This document shows, piece by piece, positions 24,665-35,600 of a DNA stretch of 64,000 nt. The notes beneath the pieces were generated by a model. It saw nothing but the letters and a program-made list of their open reading frames with translations, was not told the origin of the DNA and ran no database searches. The position numbers and the translations under genes were made by a program. Position 1 is the stretch's first letter, and each line of letters opens with the position of its first letter. Source of the DNA: Flavimaribacter sp039888615 (GTDB lineage Bacteria; Pseudomonadota; Alphaproteobacteria; Rhizobiales; Rhizobiaceae); the NCBI GenBank assembly GCA_039888615.1, contig JBDQQS010000001.1. One strand, 5' to 3'.

Positions 24665-25408
24665 GTGGATATAAACGACATTTCCGTCTTTGTGGCGATT
24701 GGCGCGGGAGCGCTGTCTTTCCTGTCGCCCTGCGTTTTGCCGCTTGTGCCTCCCTATCTTTGCTATATGGCCGGTGTCAGCGTCGAAGATTTCCGGGAAA
24801 GCGCGCAGAGCCAAGTCCGGGCGCGCAGGGCGATCTTGTTCGCGTCGTTCTTTTTCACGCTCGGATTTGCAACTGTTTTCATCGCCCTCGGCGCCGGAGC
24901 CTCGACGATTGGCGCGTTGCTGCGCAGTTACATGGGCATCCTTTCGCAGATCGCCGGGCTTGTCATAATCATTATGGGGCTTCATTTTCTCGGCGTCTTC
25001 AGGATCGGCTTTCTTGCTCGTGAGGCTCGTTTTCAAGGCGGCGGCGCTCCTGCGACAATCACAGGCGCGTATATAATGGGGCTTGCATTCGCCTTTGGGT
25101 GGACTCCGTGCATCGGACCCGTTCTCGGCGCAATCCTTGGCGTCGCAAGCACCAAGGACACGGTTGGAGCAGGGGCTCTACTCCTCGGTTTCTATTCACT
25201 TGGGCTTGCCATTCCATTCTGGATTGCGGCGGCTTTCTCCGGTCTGTTCATGCGGTTTCTTACCCGGTTCCGGCGGCACCTTGGCACAGTAGAAAAAGTT
25301 ATGGGCGGGTTACTCGTGCTCACCGGCATTCTTTTCGTGACCGGTGGTATGCAAACCATGGCATTTTGGCTACTGGAAACTTTCCCGATCCTGTCCACGA
25401 TTGGCTGA
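24665..25408 (+). CDS. ccdA: Cytochrome c biogenesis protein CcdA
   Basis: A 247-residue inner-membrane protein with six hydrophobic segments. The two redox cysteines sit in the pseudo-symmetrical motifs FLSPCVLPLVPPYLCYMAG (TM1) and GWTPCIGPVLGAIL (TM4). CcdA passes electrons from thioredoxin to periplasmic thiol proteins for cytochrome c maturation. The start is GTG 24665; no earlier ATG in frame is convincing. It is monocistronic between tRNA-Lys and glmU. It ends with a normal stop, and no thioredoxin partner gene lies nearby. Confidence 0.92.
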   Translation: MDINDISVFVAIGAGALSFLSPCVLPLVPPYLCYMAGVSVEDFRESAQSQVRARRAILFASFFFTLGFATVFIALGAGASTIGALLRSYMGILSQIAGLVIIIMGLHFLGVFRIGFLAREARFQGGGAPATITGAYIMGLAFAFGWTPCIGPVLGAILGVASTKDTVGAGALLLGFYSLGLAIPFWIAAAFSGLFMRFLTRFRRHLGTVEKVMGGLLVLTGILFVTGGMQTMAFWLLETFPILSTIG

Positions 25409-25530
25409 TCACAGCCGCCCTTTTGTAAAATGTCGACAGGCGTTAGATAACTGGCCGACACGTTCCTGAGTCATGATTCAGGACCTGTTGACATTCTCGG
25501 TCTAGAAATTCCGTTAAGATGGAGAAAACC

Positions 25531-26895
25531 ATGGCGCGAAGCTGTCTTGCGATCATACTTGCCGCTGGCGAGAGCACGCGAATGAAGGCGTCTCGCTCGA
25601 AAGTCCTTTTCCCGGTCGGCAATCTGCCGATGATCTCGCATGTAATAGGCGCTGCGAAGGCGGCCGGCGTCGGATCGGTCGCTCTGGTTGTCGGGCGCGA
25701 CGCAGACGCTGTCGAGGCCGCGTCAAGAGACGTCACCGACAACCTCTCGGTCTGGCAGCAGAAAGAGCGATTAGGCACGGCCCATGCCGCCTTGACCGCA
25801 GCACAGGCCATCGACGAGGGCTATGACGACGTTCTTGTCATCTTCGGTGATACGCCGCTGGTGCGATCCGAAACCCTGATGCAAAGCCGGGAAATGCTCG
25901 CCGATGGAGCCGATGTCGCAGTGATTGGTTTCAGAACAGACAAACCGCACGGATACGGACGTCTGGTAGAGGAAAATGGTGAACTCGTCGCGATTCGGGA
26001 GGAAAGAGACGCCACCGACGAAGAGCGCAACATCGGATTCTGCAATGGCGGGTTAATGGCTATAAATGGCCACAAGGCCCTCGAAATGCTTCGAGAAATT
26101 GGCAACGAAAACGCCAAATCGGAATACTATCTGACCGACATAGTCGGCATCGCGCGCGAGAAGGGCGGCCGGGCCGTTGCAGTGGAAGCGAGCAATCGCG
26201 AACTTATCGGCATCAACAATCGCGCTGAACTCGCCGAGGTTGAACAATTTTGGCAATGGGATCGGCGCATTGACATGATGAAGGCGGGCGTCACGATGAT
26301 CGCGCCTGAAACCGTTTTTCTGAGCCATGATACAATGATAGAGGCCGACGTAACGATCGAGCCAAACGTGATCATTGGGCCCGGCGTTACAATTCGCAGT
26401 GGCGCCGTCGTCAAGGGATTCAGCCATCTTGAGGGGACCACGATTGGTTCCGGTTGCACCGTTGGACCGTTCGCACGACTGCGCCCGGGCGCCGATCTCA
26501 AACCGGGATCAAAAGTCGGAAATTTTTGCGAGGTTAAAAACGCGACCGTTGGCGAAGGCGCCAAGGTAAATCACCTTACCTATATTGGCGACGCCACGAT
26601 CGGCGCTAAATCCAATATCGGCGCCGGGACCATCACCTGCAACTATGACGGCGTCAACAAGCACTTTACGCAAATTGGAGCGGAGGTTTTTGTCGGTTCC
26701 AATACCTCTTTGGTGGCTCCGATCGCCATCGGCGATCAAAGTTACATCGCATCCGGTAGTGTGATTACCAAGGATGTGCCGTCACAGGCTCTCGCTTTCG
26801 GCCGAGCTCGCCAGGAAAACAAGGAAGGTGTGGCAAAAAAAGTTCACGCTCGCAGTCACGCTCTCAAGGCAGCCACAGGGAAGCCCAAAACCTAG
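25531..26895 (+). CDS. glmU: Bifunctional UDP-GlcNAc pyrophosphorylase/GlcN-1-P acetyltransferase
   Basis: A 454-residue enzyme making UDP-N-acetylglucosamine, the precursor of peptidoglycan and LPS. The N-terminal uridyltransferase has LAAGESTRMKASRSKVL and the metal Asp in IFGDTPLV. After about residue 230 a left-handed beta-helix of hexapeptide repeats forms the acetyltransferase, with the conserved HLTYIGDATIGAKSNIGAG and NYDGVNKH. ATG 25531 has GGAG seven bases upstream; ATG 25519 is an alternative. glmS follows after 123 bases, in which a GC-rich inverted repeat (26943-26948/26958-26963) without a T-run could be a pause site. Confidence 0.96.
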   Translation: MARSCLAIILAAGESTRMKASRSKVLFPVGNLPMISHVIGAAKAAGVGSVALVVGRDADAVEAASRDVTDNLSVWQQKERLGTAHAALTAAQAIDEGYDDVLVIFGDTPLVRSETLMQSREMLADGADVAVIGFRTDKPHGYGRLVEENGELVAIREERDATDEERNIGFCNGGLMAINGHKALEMLREIGNENAKSEYYLTDIVGIAREKGGRAVAVEASNRELIGINNRAELAEVEQFWQWDRRIDMMKAGVTMIAPETVFLSHDTMIEADVTIEPNVIIGPGVTIRSGAVVKGFSHLEGTTIGSGCTVGPFARLRPGADLKPGSKVGNFCEVKNATVGEGAKVNHLTYIGDATIGAKSNIGAGTITCNYDGVNKHFTQIGAEVFVGSNTSLVAPIAIGDQSYIASGSVITKDVPSQALAFGRARQENKEGVAKKVHARSHALKAATGKPKT

Positions 26896-27018
26896 AAAAT
26901 ATGCGAAAACAGAAGCATTTAACGGTGTAACTCAATGTGAACGCCGCCACTGATTGCGGCGGCGCCCAAATAATATAACAAGCGTCAAGGGCAGTACTTC
27001 TGATAGGGATCCGGTTTC

Positions 27019-28845
27019 ATGTGCGGCATCGTAGCAATTATTGGCAACAAACCGGTAGCGACCCAACTTGTAGACGCGCTCAAGCGCCTTGAATACAGAG
27101 GATACGATTCTGCCGGCGTCGCCACTTTATCCGGCGGTCATCTTGATCGCAGGCGCGCAGCAGGCAAGCTGATCAATCTGGAAACACAACTGGACGAACA
27201 GCCGCTGGAGGGAACCATCGGCATCGGCCACACGCGCTGGGCGACACACGGCGCTCCGACCACGAACAATGCGCACCCGCATTTCTGCAACGGCGTAGCC
27301 GTCGTCCATAACGGTATCATCGAAAATTTTTCAGAAATCCGACAGGAGCTTGAAGCGCGCGGGGCGGAGTTCAATACGGAAACAGACACGGAAGTAGTCG
27401 CGCAACTCATCGCCAGTCTACTCGAGAGCGGCAAGTCGCCGGAAGAAGCGATGCAGGCAGCGGTCAAACTCATTCGCGGCGCCTATGCGCTTTGCGTACT
27501 TGTGGAAGGCCATGACGACATGATCATGGGCGCACGCAATGGTCCGCCGCTGGCCATTGGTCATGGATCCGGTGAAATGTTCCTCGGATCAGACGCCATC
27601 GCGCTCTCTCCCTTTACCGAAGATATCACCTATCTCGAGGATGGAGACTGGGCTGTCGTACGCAAGGACCGCCTTGAAATCTTCTCGACAGACGGCTTAC
27701 CCGTTCAACGCAAGCGTTCGAAAGCGTCTGTCGCCTATGCGCAGGTGGAAAAGGGCAACCATCGCCACTTCATGGAAAAGGAAATCTACGAACAGCCGGA
27801 AGCGATTTCACACACCTTTGCGCATTACATGGATTTCGTCGCCAAAGCTGTTCGGCCTGTTTCCCAGCCTATTGATTTCGCGTCTATCGATGGTCTGAAA
27901 ATCGCTGCCTGCGGAACCGCTTTCCTTGCAGGACATATCGGAAAGACCTGGTTCGAACGTTACGCGCGATTGCCTGTCGAAATCGACATCGCCTCTGAAT
28001 TCCGTTACCGTGAAATGCCCATGACCGATCGAGAAGCGGCGCTTTTCATTTCTCAATCCGGAGAAACGGCTGACACGCTGGCTTCACTTCGGTACTGCAA
28101 GGAGAACGGTCTCAAGATCGGCGCGATCGTCAACGTTCAGGAATCGACGATTGCGCGGGAAGCAGATGTTGTGTTCCCGACGCTCGCAGGCCCGGAAATC
28201 GGCGTGGCGTCAACCAAGGCGTTCACATCGCAGCTCGCCGTATTCGCCTCACTTGCCATCCTGGCTGGCCGCGCCCGCAATACGCTCACGCCGGAACAGG
28301 AATCCGAGATGATTCAAGCGGCAACGCATGCGCCGCGGATCGTGGGTAATGTGCTTCATGCGATTCAACCACAGTTGGAAGAGTTGTCCCGTGAACTATC
28401 GAAATACCACAACGTGCTCTATCTCGGTCGAGGCACCAGCTACACGCTGGCGATGGAAGGCGCATTGAAGCTCAAGGAAATCTCATACATCCACGCAGAG
28501 GCTTATGCTGCCGGAGAACTGAAGCACGGCCCGATAGCGCTGATAGATGAAAATATGCCGGTGATCGTCATAGCGCCGCACGACCGGCATTTTGACAAGA
28601 CGATGTCGAATATGCAGGAAGTCGCCGCAAGAGGCGGCAAAATCATTTTCATTACTGATGAAGCCGGCGCCGCGGCGTCATCCATGAAAACTTTGGCGAC
28701 GGTCACACTGCCCAGTGTCGACGAGTTCATTGCGCCGCTGGTATTTTCAATCCCGGTGCAATTGCTCGCCTATCACACGGCGGTTTTCATGGGAACGGAT
28801 GTTGATCAGCCCCGCAATCTCGCAAAATCGGTCACTGTGGAATAG
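27019..28845 (+). CDS. glmS: Glutamine-fructose-6-phosphate aminotransferase (isomerizing)
   Basis: A 608-residue enzyme converting fructose-6-phosphate and glutamine to glucosamine-6-phosphate, the step before GlmM and GlmU. The N-terminal glutaminase starts with the catalytic Cys (MCGIVAIIG) and includes HTRWATHG. Two SIS domains follow, with SQSGETADTLASLRY and SEIGVASTKAFTSQ-type sugar-phosphate motifs, and the protein ends in the conserved DQPRNLAKSVTVE. The length is standard. It is downstream of glmU in the arrangement common in alphaproteobacteria. No glmS ribozyme-like structure was recognised upstream. Confidence 0.97.
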   Translation: MCGIVAIIGNKPVATQLVDALKRLEYRGYDSAGVATLSGGHLDRRRAAGKLINLETQLDEQPLEGTIGIGHTRWATHGAPTTNNAHPHFCNGVAVVHNGIIENFSEIRQELEARGAEFNTETDTEVVAQLIASLLESGKSPEEAMQAAVKLIRGAYALCVLVEGHDDMIMGARNGPPLAIGHGSGEMFLGSDAIALSPFTEDITYLEDGDWAVVRKDRLEIFSTDGLPVQRKRSKASVAYAQVEKGNHRHFMEKEIYEQPEAISHTFAHYMDFVAKAVRPVSQPIDFASIDGLKIAACGTAFLAGHIGKTWFERYARLPVEIDIASEFRYREMPMTDREAALFISQSGETADTLASLRYCKENGLKIGAIVNVQESTIAREADVVFPTLAGPEIGVASTKAFTSQLAVFASLAILAGRARNTLTPEQESEMIQAATHAPRIVGNVLHAIQPQLEELSRELSKYHNVLYLGRGTSYTLAMEGALKLKEISYIHAEAYAAGELKHGPIALIDENMPVIVIAPHDRHFDKTMSNMQEVAARGGKIIFITDEAGAAASSMKTLATVTLPSVDEFIAPLVFSIPVQLLAYHTAVFMGTDVDQPRNLAKSVTVE

Positions 28846-28901
28846 CGGCTAGACGCGCTCAGACGCCAACATCAATATTTCTCTCGGGCGCAAGACAACG
28901 C

Positions 28902-28930
28902 TTGTTGGCGGGCCTTCGCCTTCCTATAAT
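28902..28930 (+). promoter_or_regulatory. Promoter of DUF502 gene
   Basis: TTGTTG at 28902-28907 and a perfect TATAAT at 28925-28930 with a 17-base spacer lie 37 bases before the DUF502 start codon, indicating transcription independent of glmS. Confidence 0.65.
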
Positions 28931-28966
28931 AATGCTTTATGCATCAAAGTTCCCATTGGCATTTTC

Positions 28967-29668
28967 ATGTCTGACAAACCGGTCCGAATTCGCGCGACAA
29001 CCCGTGTCAGGAACTATTTCCTCACGGGCTTGATCGTCTGCGCTCCGCTTGCGATCACCGCCTATATCACTTGGTCATTTATTGAGTGGGTGGATGGCTG
29101 GGTAAAACCTTATCTTCCGCACGTCTACAATCCGGACAACTACCTGCCGTTCAGCGTTCCAGGATTCGGACTGCTGACGGCGTTGATTTTCATCACCCTT
29201 GTTGGTTTCCTCACTGCCAATCTGATCGGCCGCACGATCCTGACCTATGGCGAATCCATACTCGACCGGATGCCGCTGATCCGCGGCATCTACAAGGGTT
29301 TGAAACAGATTTTCCAAACCGTCCTTGCCGAGCAAAACAATTCGTTCAACAAGGCGGCGTTGATCCAATATCCGCGCAAGGGTCTATGGTCGATCGTCTT
29401 TCTTGCGACAGATACGAAGGGCGAAGTTGCTTACAGGTTGACTGATGCAGGTGTCGACACTGTTTCGGTTTTCCTCCCGACGACCCCGAACCCGACATCA
29501 GGTTTTCTACTGTTTGTGCCTCGGCAAGATGTCATAGTTCTGGACATGAGCGTCGAAGAAGCCGCCAAGATGGTCATATCTGCGGGCTTGGTCGCCCCGG
29601 AATATCATCGAAAAACTGAAGAGATCGCACGACAGGCCATCACCGAGCGAGAAAAGATCGACGCTTGA
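28967..29668 (+). CDS. DUF502 family inner-membrane protein
   Basis: A 233-residue protein with two N-terminal hydrophobic segments (YFLTGLIVCAPLAITAYITWSF and FGLLTALIFITLVGFLTANLIG, given here in part) and a soluble C-terminal domain with TPNPTSGFLLFVPRQDVIVLDMSVEEAAK, the signature of DUF502. Such proteins are widespread in bacteria and chloroplasts (LCV-like/COV in plants) but have no biochemical role assigned. Its position after glmS and before recG is conserved in Rhizobiales as I remember it. It is convergent with DUF1801. Confidence 0.88.
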   Translation: MSDKPVRIRATTRVRNYFLTGLIVCAPLAITAYITWSFIEWVDGWVKPYLPHVYNPDNYLPFSVPGFGLLTALIFITLVGFLTANLIGRTILTYGESILDRMPLIRGIYKGLKQIFQTVLAEQNNSFNKAALIQYPRKGLWSIVFLATDTKGEVAYRLTDAGVDTVSVFLPTTPNPTSGFLLFVPRQDVIVLDMSVEEAAKMVISAGLVAPEYHRKTEEIARQAITEREKIDA

Positions 29669-29692
29669 TCCACTAAGCGGCTATTCTAGACT

Positions 29693-30115
29693 CTATCCGG
29701 TCTTCTTTCTCATATGGTAGGTTAGGGCCATCGAGAAGCAGTGCTGCAATTCCTCTTCCGGTAACGGCGCGCCAACAGGCACTGACAGTTGCCTGTTCCC
29801 CTCGAATGTGAACACGTCAGGATAGATTTCCCTAATACGCTCGACCAGATTGGTCTGGCAGTGCAGAAATACACTCACGTGCCTCGGTTGCTTCTCTTTC
29901 CATGCCAGACGAACCGTTGTGCCGACGCCAGACTTCGCTGGCAAATAACTCGGCTCGCCCCACTTCAGGCATTCGGTGATTGTTCCCACGCCAGGCGTCT
30001 CATGGGCCGCTCGGAAGAGAATTTCCCGCATTTCCATCAGACTGTTTCGCGCTTCATCCGGAAAGGCCTCGAAAGCGGACCTGACGCTTGCATCCTTGAA
30101 TGGTTTTTCGGTCAT
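29693..30115 (-). CDS. DUF1801 domain protein
   Basis: A 140-residue protein with the YdhG/DUF1801 fold pattern: FPDEARNSLMEMREILFRAA, then ITECLKWGEPSYLP and a final ALPLPEEELQHCF-like helix (APLPEEELQHCFSMA). Members are related to iron-binding frataxin-like folds, but their function is unresolved. ATG 30115 overlaps the recG stop by one base (TGATG), so translation is probably coupled to recG. An extension to TTG/GTG at 30157 would run into recG and is rejected. Confidence 0.82.
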   Translation of the reverse strand: MTEKPFKDASVRSAFEAFPDEARNSLMEMREILFRAAHETPGVGTITECLKWGEPSYLPAKSGVGTTVRLAWKEKQPRHVSVFLHCQTNLVERIREIYPDVFTFEGNRQLSVPVGAPLPEEELQHCFSMALTYHMRKKTG

Positions 30116-32220
30116 CAGCCTGCCCTCAACAGTCTTACGGCTTCGTCCTTGCGCCAAATGTAAAGCAACATGCGCAAGGCGGCGCCACGCTTCGAAGACA
30201 GCGAAGGGTCCTCGTGAACAATGTGGCGTGCATCGTTGCGTGCGGTTTCAAGCAAGTCCGCATGTACGTCGAGTGAGGCCAGCCGAAAGCCGGGGATTCC
30301 GGACTGTCGCGTACCCAGTAATTCACCTTCACCGCGCAATCGTAAATCCTCCTCCGCAATTCGAAAACCGTCTTCTGTCTGGCGCATGATCGAAAGACGG
30401 GCCTTGGCGGTGGCGCCAAGCGGCCCCTTGTAGAGCAGAATGCAACTCGATGCTTCATCGCCACGCCCTACGCGGCCGCGCAGTTGATGAAGTTGAGCAA
30501 GCCCGAAACGTTCCGCGTGTTCGATGACCATGATCGAAGCATCAGGCACATCCACACCGACTTCAATAACCGTCGTGGCGACGAGCAGGCGGATTTTGCC
30601 GGATTTGAAATCCTGCATGGCCGTATCTTTTTCGTCGGATTTCATTCGTCCATGGATCAATCCGGTCAGTGTCCCGAAATACTCTTTGAGCCATTCGAAC
30701 CGCTTCTCAGCCGACATAAGTTCGACAAGGTCGGACTCTTCGACCAGCGGGCATATCCAGTATATTTTCCTGCCGTTATCAATTGCGTTTCGCAACCGAT
30801 CCAGGATCTCAGGCAAGCGGTCAATCGACATGGTGGCCGTTGCGATCGGTTTTCGACCCGCCGGCTTTTCTGACAAACGGGAGACATCCATGTCGCCGAA
30901 GGCAGACAAAACAAGTGTGCGCGGGATCGGCGTCGCCGTCATCACGAGCATATGCGGCGCTGCGCCTTTCGCCGTCAGGCGTAGGCGTTGGTGGACGCCA
31001 AATCGATGTTGTTCATCCACAACTGCCAGAAGCAGATTATTGTAATTGACGTTTTCCTGAAACAGGGCGTGGGTTCCGATGATAATACCCGCCTGTCCGT
31101 TCTCGATCTTCTCCAGTACATCTGCGCGTTCGCGCCCCTTGGTGCGGCCGGTCAGAAACGCGCATCGTATTCCAGAGTTCTCCAGAATTCGCATGATTGT
31201 GGTAAAATGCTGGTTGGCGAGAACCTCGGTCGGCGCCATGAGGACGCCTTGGCCACCGGCCTCGACACAGGCGACAAGCGCAATCAGTGCAACTATGGTT
31301 TTTCCAGATCCGACATCGCCCTGCAGCAGACGCAACATGCGTTCTTCGGAGTTCATGTCCGCAAGAATGTCATCGACAGCTTGAATTTGGCCGGTGGTCA
31401 AATGAAAGGGCAGGGCCGCCATCAATTGCTTTCGCAGTTTTCCGTCGCCCCTGACCGGTTTTCCCGGCAGAGCACGAATGCACTGCCGGACGAGCGCCAG
31501 GGATAATTGACCGGCGAGTAATTCATCATACGCCAGACGTCTGCGCGCCGGAGCATTCGGATCCATGTCCGTGTGATCTCGCGGAGCATGGAGCCTTAGG
31601 ACGGAGTCGTTGAAGCTCGGGAAACTGTTTTTTTCAATGAGAGGTTTGGACTGCCATTCCGGCAGAACCGGTAAAGCCTCCAAGGCAGCGTCTATCGCTT
31701 TCTGCAAAACCCTCGGGGAAAGTCCCGCTGTCAATGGGTAAACGGGTTCGACTACAGGGAATGGATCATCGCTACCTTCTCTGGCCATTCGGTCGGGATG
31801 CACCATACTCGCGCGTCCGTTGAACCATTCCATTCGACCACTGACCAGAACCTTCTCTCCCAAAGGCAATTGCTTTTCGAGCCAGTTTGTTCGCGCATTG
31901 AAAAAAGTCAGCGCTATTTCGCCGGTTTCATCATGAGCCAGAACGCGGTACGGAACATTTTTTCGTCCAGGCGGCGGTGGCGTGTGACGATCGATGTGCA
32001 GACTGAGCGTAACGATTTCGCTTTCCTGTGCGAAGGCTACGCCGGGTCGATGTCTGCGATCGATCAACCGGCTAGGAGGCAGAAGAATCAAGTCTACGGC
32101 GCGGGTGTCATCTCCGGATTCACGATCGAGCGCACGGGCAATCAAATCCGCTATTTTCGGTCCTATCCCGGAATAGGATGTGATGGGAACAAAGAGCGGA
32201 TCGAGTTCTGCGGGACGCAT
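30115..32220 (-). CDS. recG: ATP-dependent DNA helicase RecG
   Basis: A 701-residue superfamily 2 helicase that reverses stalled replication forks and processes recombination intermediates. An N-terminal wedge/OB domain (about 1-150) precedes the helicase core: Walker A LLQGDVGSGKTIVALIAL, DEQHRFGVHQR (DEQH box), TATPIPRT (motif III), and QLRGRVGRGDEASSCILLY (motif VI). The length is standard. It is divergent from sdhE-mfd, with 188 bases between, and its stop overlaps the DUF1801 start. Confidence 0.97.
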   Translation of the reverse strand: MRPAELDPLFVPITSYSGIGPKIADLIARALDRESGDDTRAVDLILLPPSRLIDRRHRPGVAFAQESEIVTLSLHIDRHTPPPPGRKNVPYRVLAHDETGEIALTFFNARTNWLEKQLPLGEKVLVSGRMEWFNGRASMVHPDRMAREGSDDPFPVVEPVYPLTAGLSPRVLQKAIDAALEALPVLPEWQSKPLIEKNSFPSFNDSVLRLHAPRDHTDMDPNAPARRRLAYDELLAGQLSLALVRQCIRALPGKPVRGDGKLRKQLMAALPFHLTTGQIQAVDDILADMNSEERMLRLLQGDVGSGKTIVALIALVACVEAGGQGVLMAPTEVLANQHFTTIMRILENSGIRCAFLTGRTKGRERADVLEKIENGQAGIIIGTHALFQENVNYNNLLLAVVDEQHRFGVHQRLRLTAKGAAPHMLVMTATPIPRTLVLSAFGDMDVSRLSEKPAGRKPIATATMSIDRLPEILDRLRNAIDNGRKIYWICPLVEESDLVELMSAEKRFEWLKEYFGTLTGLIHGRMKSDEKDTAMQDFKSGKIRLLVATTVIEVGVDVPDASIMVIEHAERFGLAQLHQLRGRVGRGDEASSCILLYKGPLGATAKARLSIMRQTEDGFRIAEEDLRLRGEGELLGTRQSGIPGFRLASLDVHADLLETARNDARHIVHEDPSLSSKRGAALRMLLYIWRKDEAVRLLRAG

Positions 32221-32408
32221 TTCTTCACACTCTCACAATCCGTCCGGAATATCAGAAGTTGCGGAGGCGATCCCGGAAAAAATGAAGCATATCTGCATTG
32301 GAACAACAGCCTCTACCATGATATCGCATATCGACAAAGCGACGGCTGACAACGAACGCCGGGTCGGCTATAGAAGCCCCTCCACAAGCAGATTAAGAGT
32401 TTCCCGTC

Positions 32409-32690
32409 ATGACCGGCACGACAAGGTCCAGCTCCGATCTGGACAAACGCCGCCGCAAGATTCTGTTTCGCTGCTGGCACCGCGGTATTCGTGAGATGGA
32501 CATCGTTATGGGACAGTTCGCCGATCGTAACATCGACAAACTGACCGATGACGAACTCGATACGCTCGAACGGATTCTCGAGGTGGACGATCGCGACCTG
32601 ATCCGCTGGGTCACAGGTGAAGTCGACACCCCTGCAGACTTCGATACAGCCCTGTTTCGGGCAATCTGTGCTTACCAACGAAATCCATGA
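32409..32690 (+). CDS. sdhE: FAD assembly factor SdhE (succinate dehydrogenase assembly factor 2)
   Basis: A 93-residue helical protein that promotes covalent flavinylation of SdhA. The conserved RGIREMDIVMGQFAD (R-G-x-x-E-x-D pattern) and the acidic LTDDELDTLERILEVDDRDL are diagnostic. Its stop overlaps the mfd start (ATGA at 32687-32690), so the two are cotranslated. The placement between recG and mfd is the usual one in Rhizobiales. Confidence 0.93.
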   Translation: MTGTTRSSSDLDKRRRKILFRCWHRGIREMDIVMGQFADRNIDKLTDDELDTLERILEVDDRDLIRWVTGEVDTPADFDTALFRAICAYQRNP

Positions 32691-35600
32691 GTATGCTGCA
32701 TAGCTTCAATCCTTCAACAATCATCGCAATCGATGAGCCGATCACTCTGGCCAATGTTTCGGACGGCGCTGTTCCGCTTGTTCTCGCGGAGACCGCGAGA
32801 TCCGGCAAGCCAGTCGTACATGTGATGTCCGATGGACAGCATCTTGCCGACCTGGAGCAAATGCTTGGTTTCTTTGCTCCGGACTTGCCTGTCCTGACAA
32901 TTCCGGCCTGGGATTGTCTACCCTACGACCGTGTGTCGCCAAGCGCGGATGTTTCAGCGCGCCGGCTGTCCGCCCTTTGCTCGCTGATTGCCCATGCAGA
33001 AAACCCGCATCCGGCGATCGTTCTGATATCCGCCAACGCGCTGATCCAGAAACTGCCCCCTCGCACCGTACTCGCGAAGCTTGGATTCCGGGCCCGCGCT
33101 GGCAATCAGGTCAGGATGGACGATGTGGTTTCCCGGCTCTCCTACAATGGGTTCGAACGCGTCGCCACAGTTCGGGAAGTCGGAGAGTTTGCTGTTCGCG
33201 GCGGTATTCTGGATGCCTTCGTGCCCGGCAACGGACTTCCACTCCGTCTCGATTTCTTCGGTGATACGCTAGAAAGCATCCGCAGCTTTGATCCGGACAC
33301 CCAGAGAACCGTCAGTCAGGGAAGGGAACTGGAACTCAATCCAATGAGCGAAGTTGTGCTTACGGACGAGACCATCAGCCGTTTCCGCAAAAACTACCTT
33401 GCCAGTTTTGGCGCAGCGCGTCGTGACGACGCTCTTTATCAGGCCGTCAGTGAAGGCAGGCGATTTGCCGGAATGGAACACTGGCTTCCGCTTTTCTACG
33501 AAGAGTTGGAGACCGTGTTCGACTATCTGCCAGGCTATACTTGGTTTGCCGACCACAACGCTGCGAAAGCCGCCGGGCAAAGATATGATCAGGTCGAGGA
33601 CCACTATCGCGCGCGTCGCGAGGTGTCGGACGCGTCAGCTTCAACTCACGGCACTCCCTATAATCCGATTGAGCCGAAAACGCTTTATCTCGAACAGGGC
33701 GCTGTCGAATCCTTTCTCAGCGCTCGCAATGCAATACGCCTGTCGCCTTTCGCTGAAGAAAGTGGCGGCAGGCGCGAAGTTGTCAATCTAGACTCCAAGC
33801 CGGGAAAACGCTGGGCCAAAACCGTTGAGGAAAATTCCACGGAAGCCGAGCGCACCAATGTTTTCGACCAGGTCGTAAAACATATCGCTGATCGCAGATC
33901 AAAAGGCGGAAAGGTGCTAGTCACGGCTTGGAGCGACGGTTCTCTGGATCGGCTGATGCAGGTGCTCGGGGAGCATGGTCTCGAACGTGTACGGCCCATC
34001 TCTTCTATCTCGGAGATGGGCGACCTGAAGACCGGCGAAGCCGCGATGACTGTTCTCAATCTGGAAGCCGGTTTTGAGAACGGAGAACTGACCGTCATCG
34101 GCGAGCAGGATATTCTCGGAGACAGGCTGGTCAGAAGAAATCGCCGCCGCAAGAAGGGCGCGGATTTCATAACGGAAGTTTCCGGTCTCGAAGCGGGATC
34201 GATTGTTGTTCACGCCGAACACGGCATCGGTCGCTTTGTCGGCCTGAGAACCATCGAAGCAGCCGGCGCGCCCCATGCCTGTCTGGAACTGCATTATGCA
34301 GATCAGGCTAAACTCTTCCTGCCGGTCGAAAACATTGAACTCCTGTCGCGCTACGGCAGCGATTCGGCTGAAGCGACCCTTGACAAGCTGGGCGGCGTCG
34401 CCTGGCAGATGCGCAAGGCTAAACTGAAGAAACGCCTGCTCGACATGGCTGACACGCTGATCAGTATCGCCGCCGAACGCCACACCCGCCATACCGCCAG
34501 TCTCGCCGTGCCGGAAGGGCTCTACGACGAGTTTGCGGCCAGGTTCCCGTATGACGAAACCGACGATCAGCAGACCGCGATCGATTCCGTTCTTGACGAT
34601 CTTGCCGCAGCAAGACCCATGGACCGCCTGGTGTGCGGGGATGTAGGCTTCGGAAAGACCGAAGTTGCGCTGCGAGCGGCTTTCGTGGCTGCAATGAACG
34701 GAGTTCAGGTCGCAATTGTTGTGCCGACAACACTGCTTGCGCGACAGCACTACAAGACGTTTGCGGAGCGATTGAGAGGATTTCCACTGAGGGTGCGGCA
34801 GGCTTCGCGCCTCATCTCAGCTGGCGAAATGTCCCAGACCAAGAAGGAACTGGCTGACGGAAAAGCAGACATCGTCATTGGCACTCATGCGCTGCTTGGC
34901 AAGGGCATAAAATTCGCCAATCTGGGATTGCTTATCATCGATGAAGAGCAGCATTTCGGCGTCAAGCACAAAGAAAGACTTAAAGAACTGAAGGCCGATG
35001 TCCACGTGCTGACATTGTCGGCGACCCCAATCCCGCGCACATTGCAGCTCGCAATGACGGGCGTACGCGAACTTTCGTTGATCACAACGCCGCCTTTGGA
35101 TCGCATGGCTGTGCGGACGTTCATATCACCTTTTGACCCGCTGATCATTCGGGAAACCCTTCTGCGCGAGCATTACCGGGGCGGCCAGAGTTTTTATGTT
35201 TGTCCGCGTATTTCTGATCTCGCCGAAATACACGCGTTTCTTGAATCCGATGTTCCCGAGGTCAAAGTCGCGGTGGCGCATGGCCAGATGCCGCCGAGCG
35301 AACTCGACGATGTGATGAATGCCTTTTACGACGGCAAATACGATGTGCTGCTGTCCACGACGATCGTGGAATCGGGACTTGATGTTCCGACAGCCAACAC
35401 GCTCGTCGTGCATCGTTCCGACATATTCGGACTGGCCCAGCTTTACCAGCTGCGTGGTCGGGTAGGGCGCTCCAAGGTAAGAGCCTATGCCCTGATGACG
35501 CTTCCAGTGAACCGTGTACTGACGAAGACAGCCGACCGTCGTCTCAAGGTCCTTCAATCGCTGGACACCCTTGGCGCGGGATTTGAACTTGCCAGCCACG

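Noticed and set aside
33917..34750. 277-codon minus-strand frame opposite mfd
   Set aside because: Fully antisense to the Mfd helicase core.
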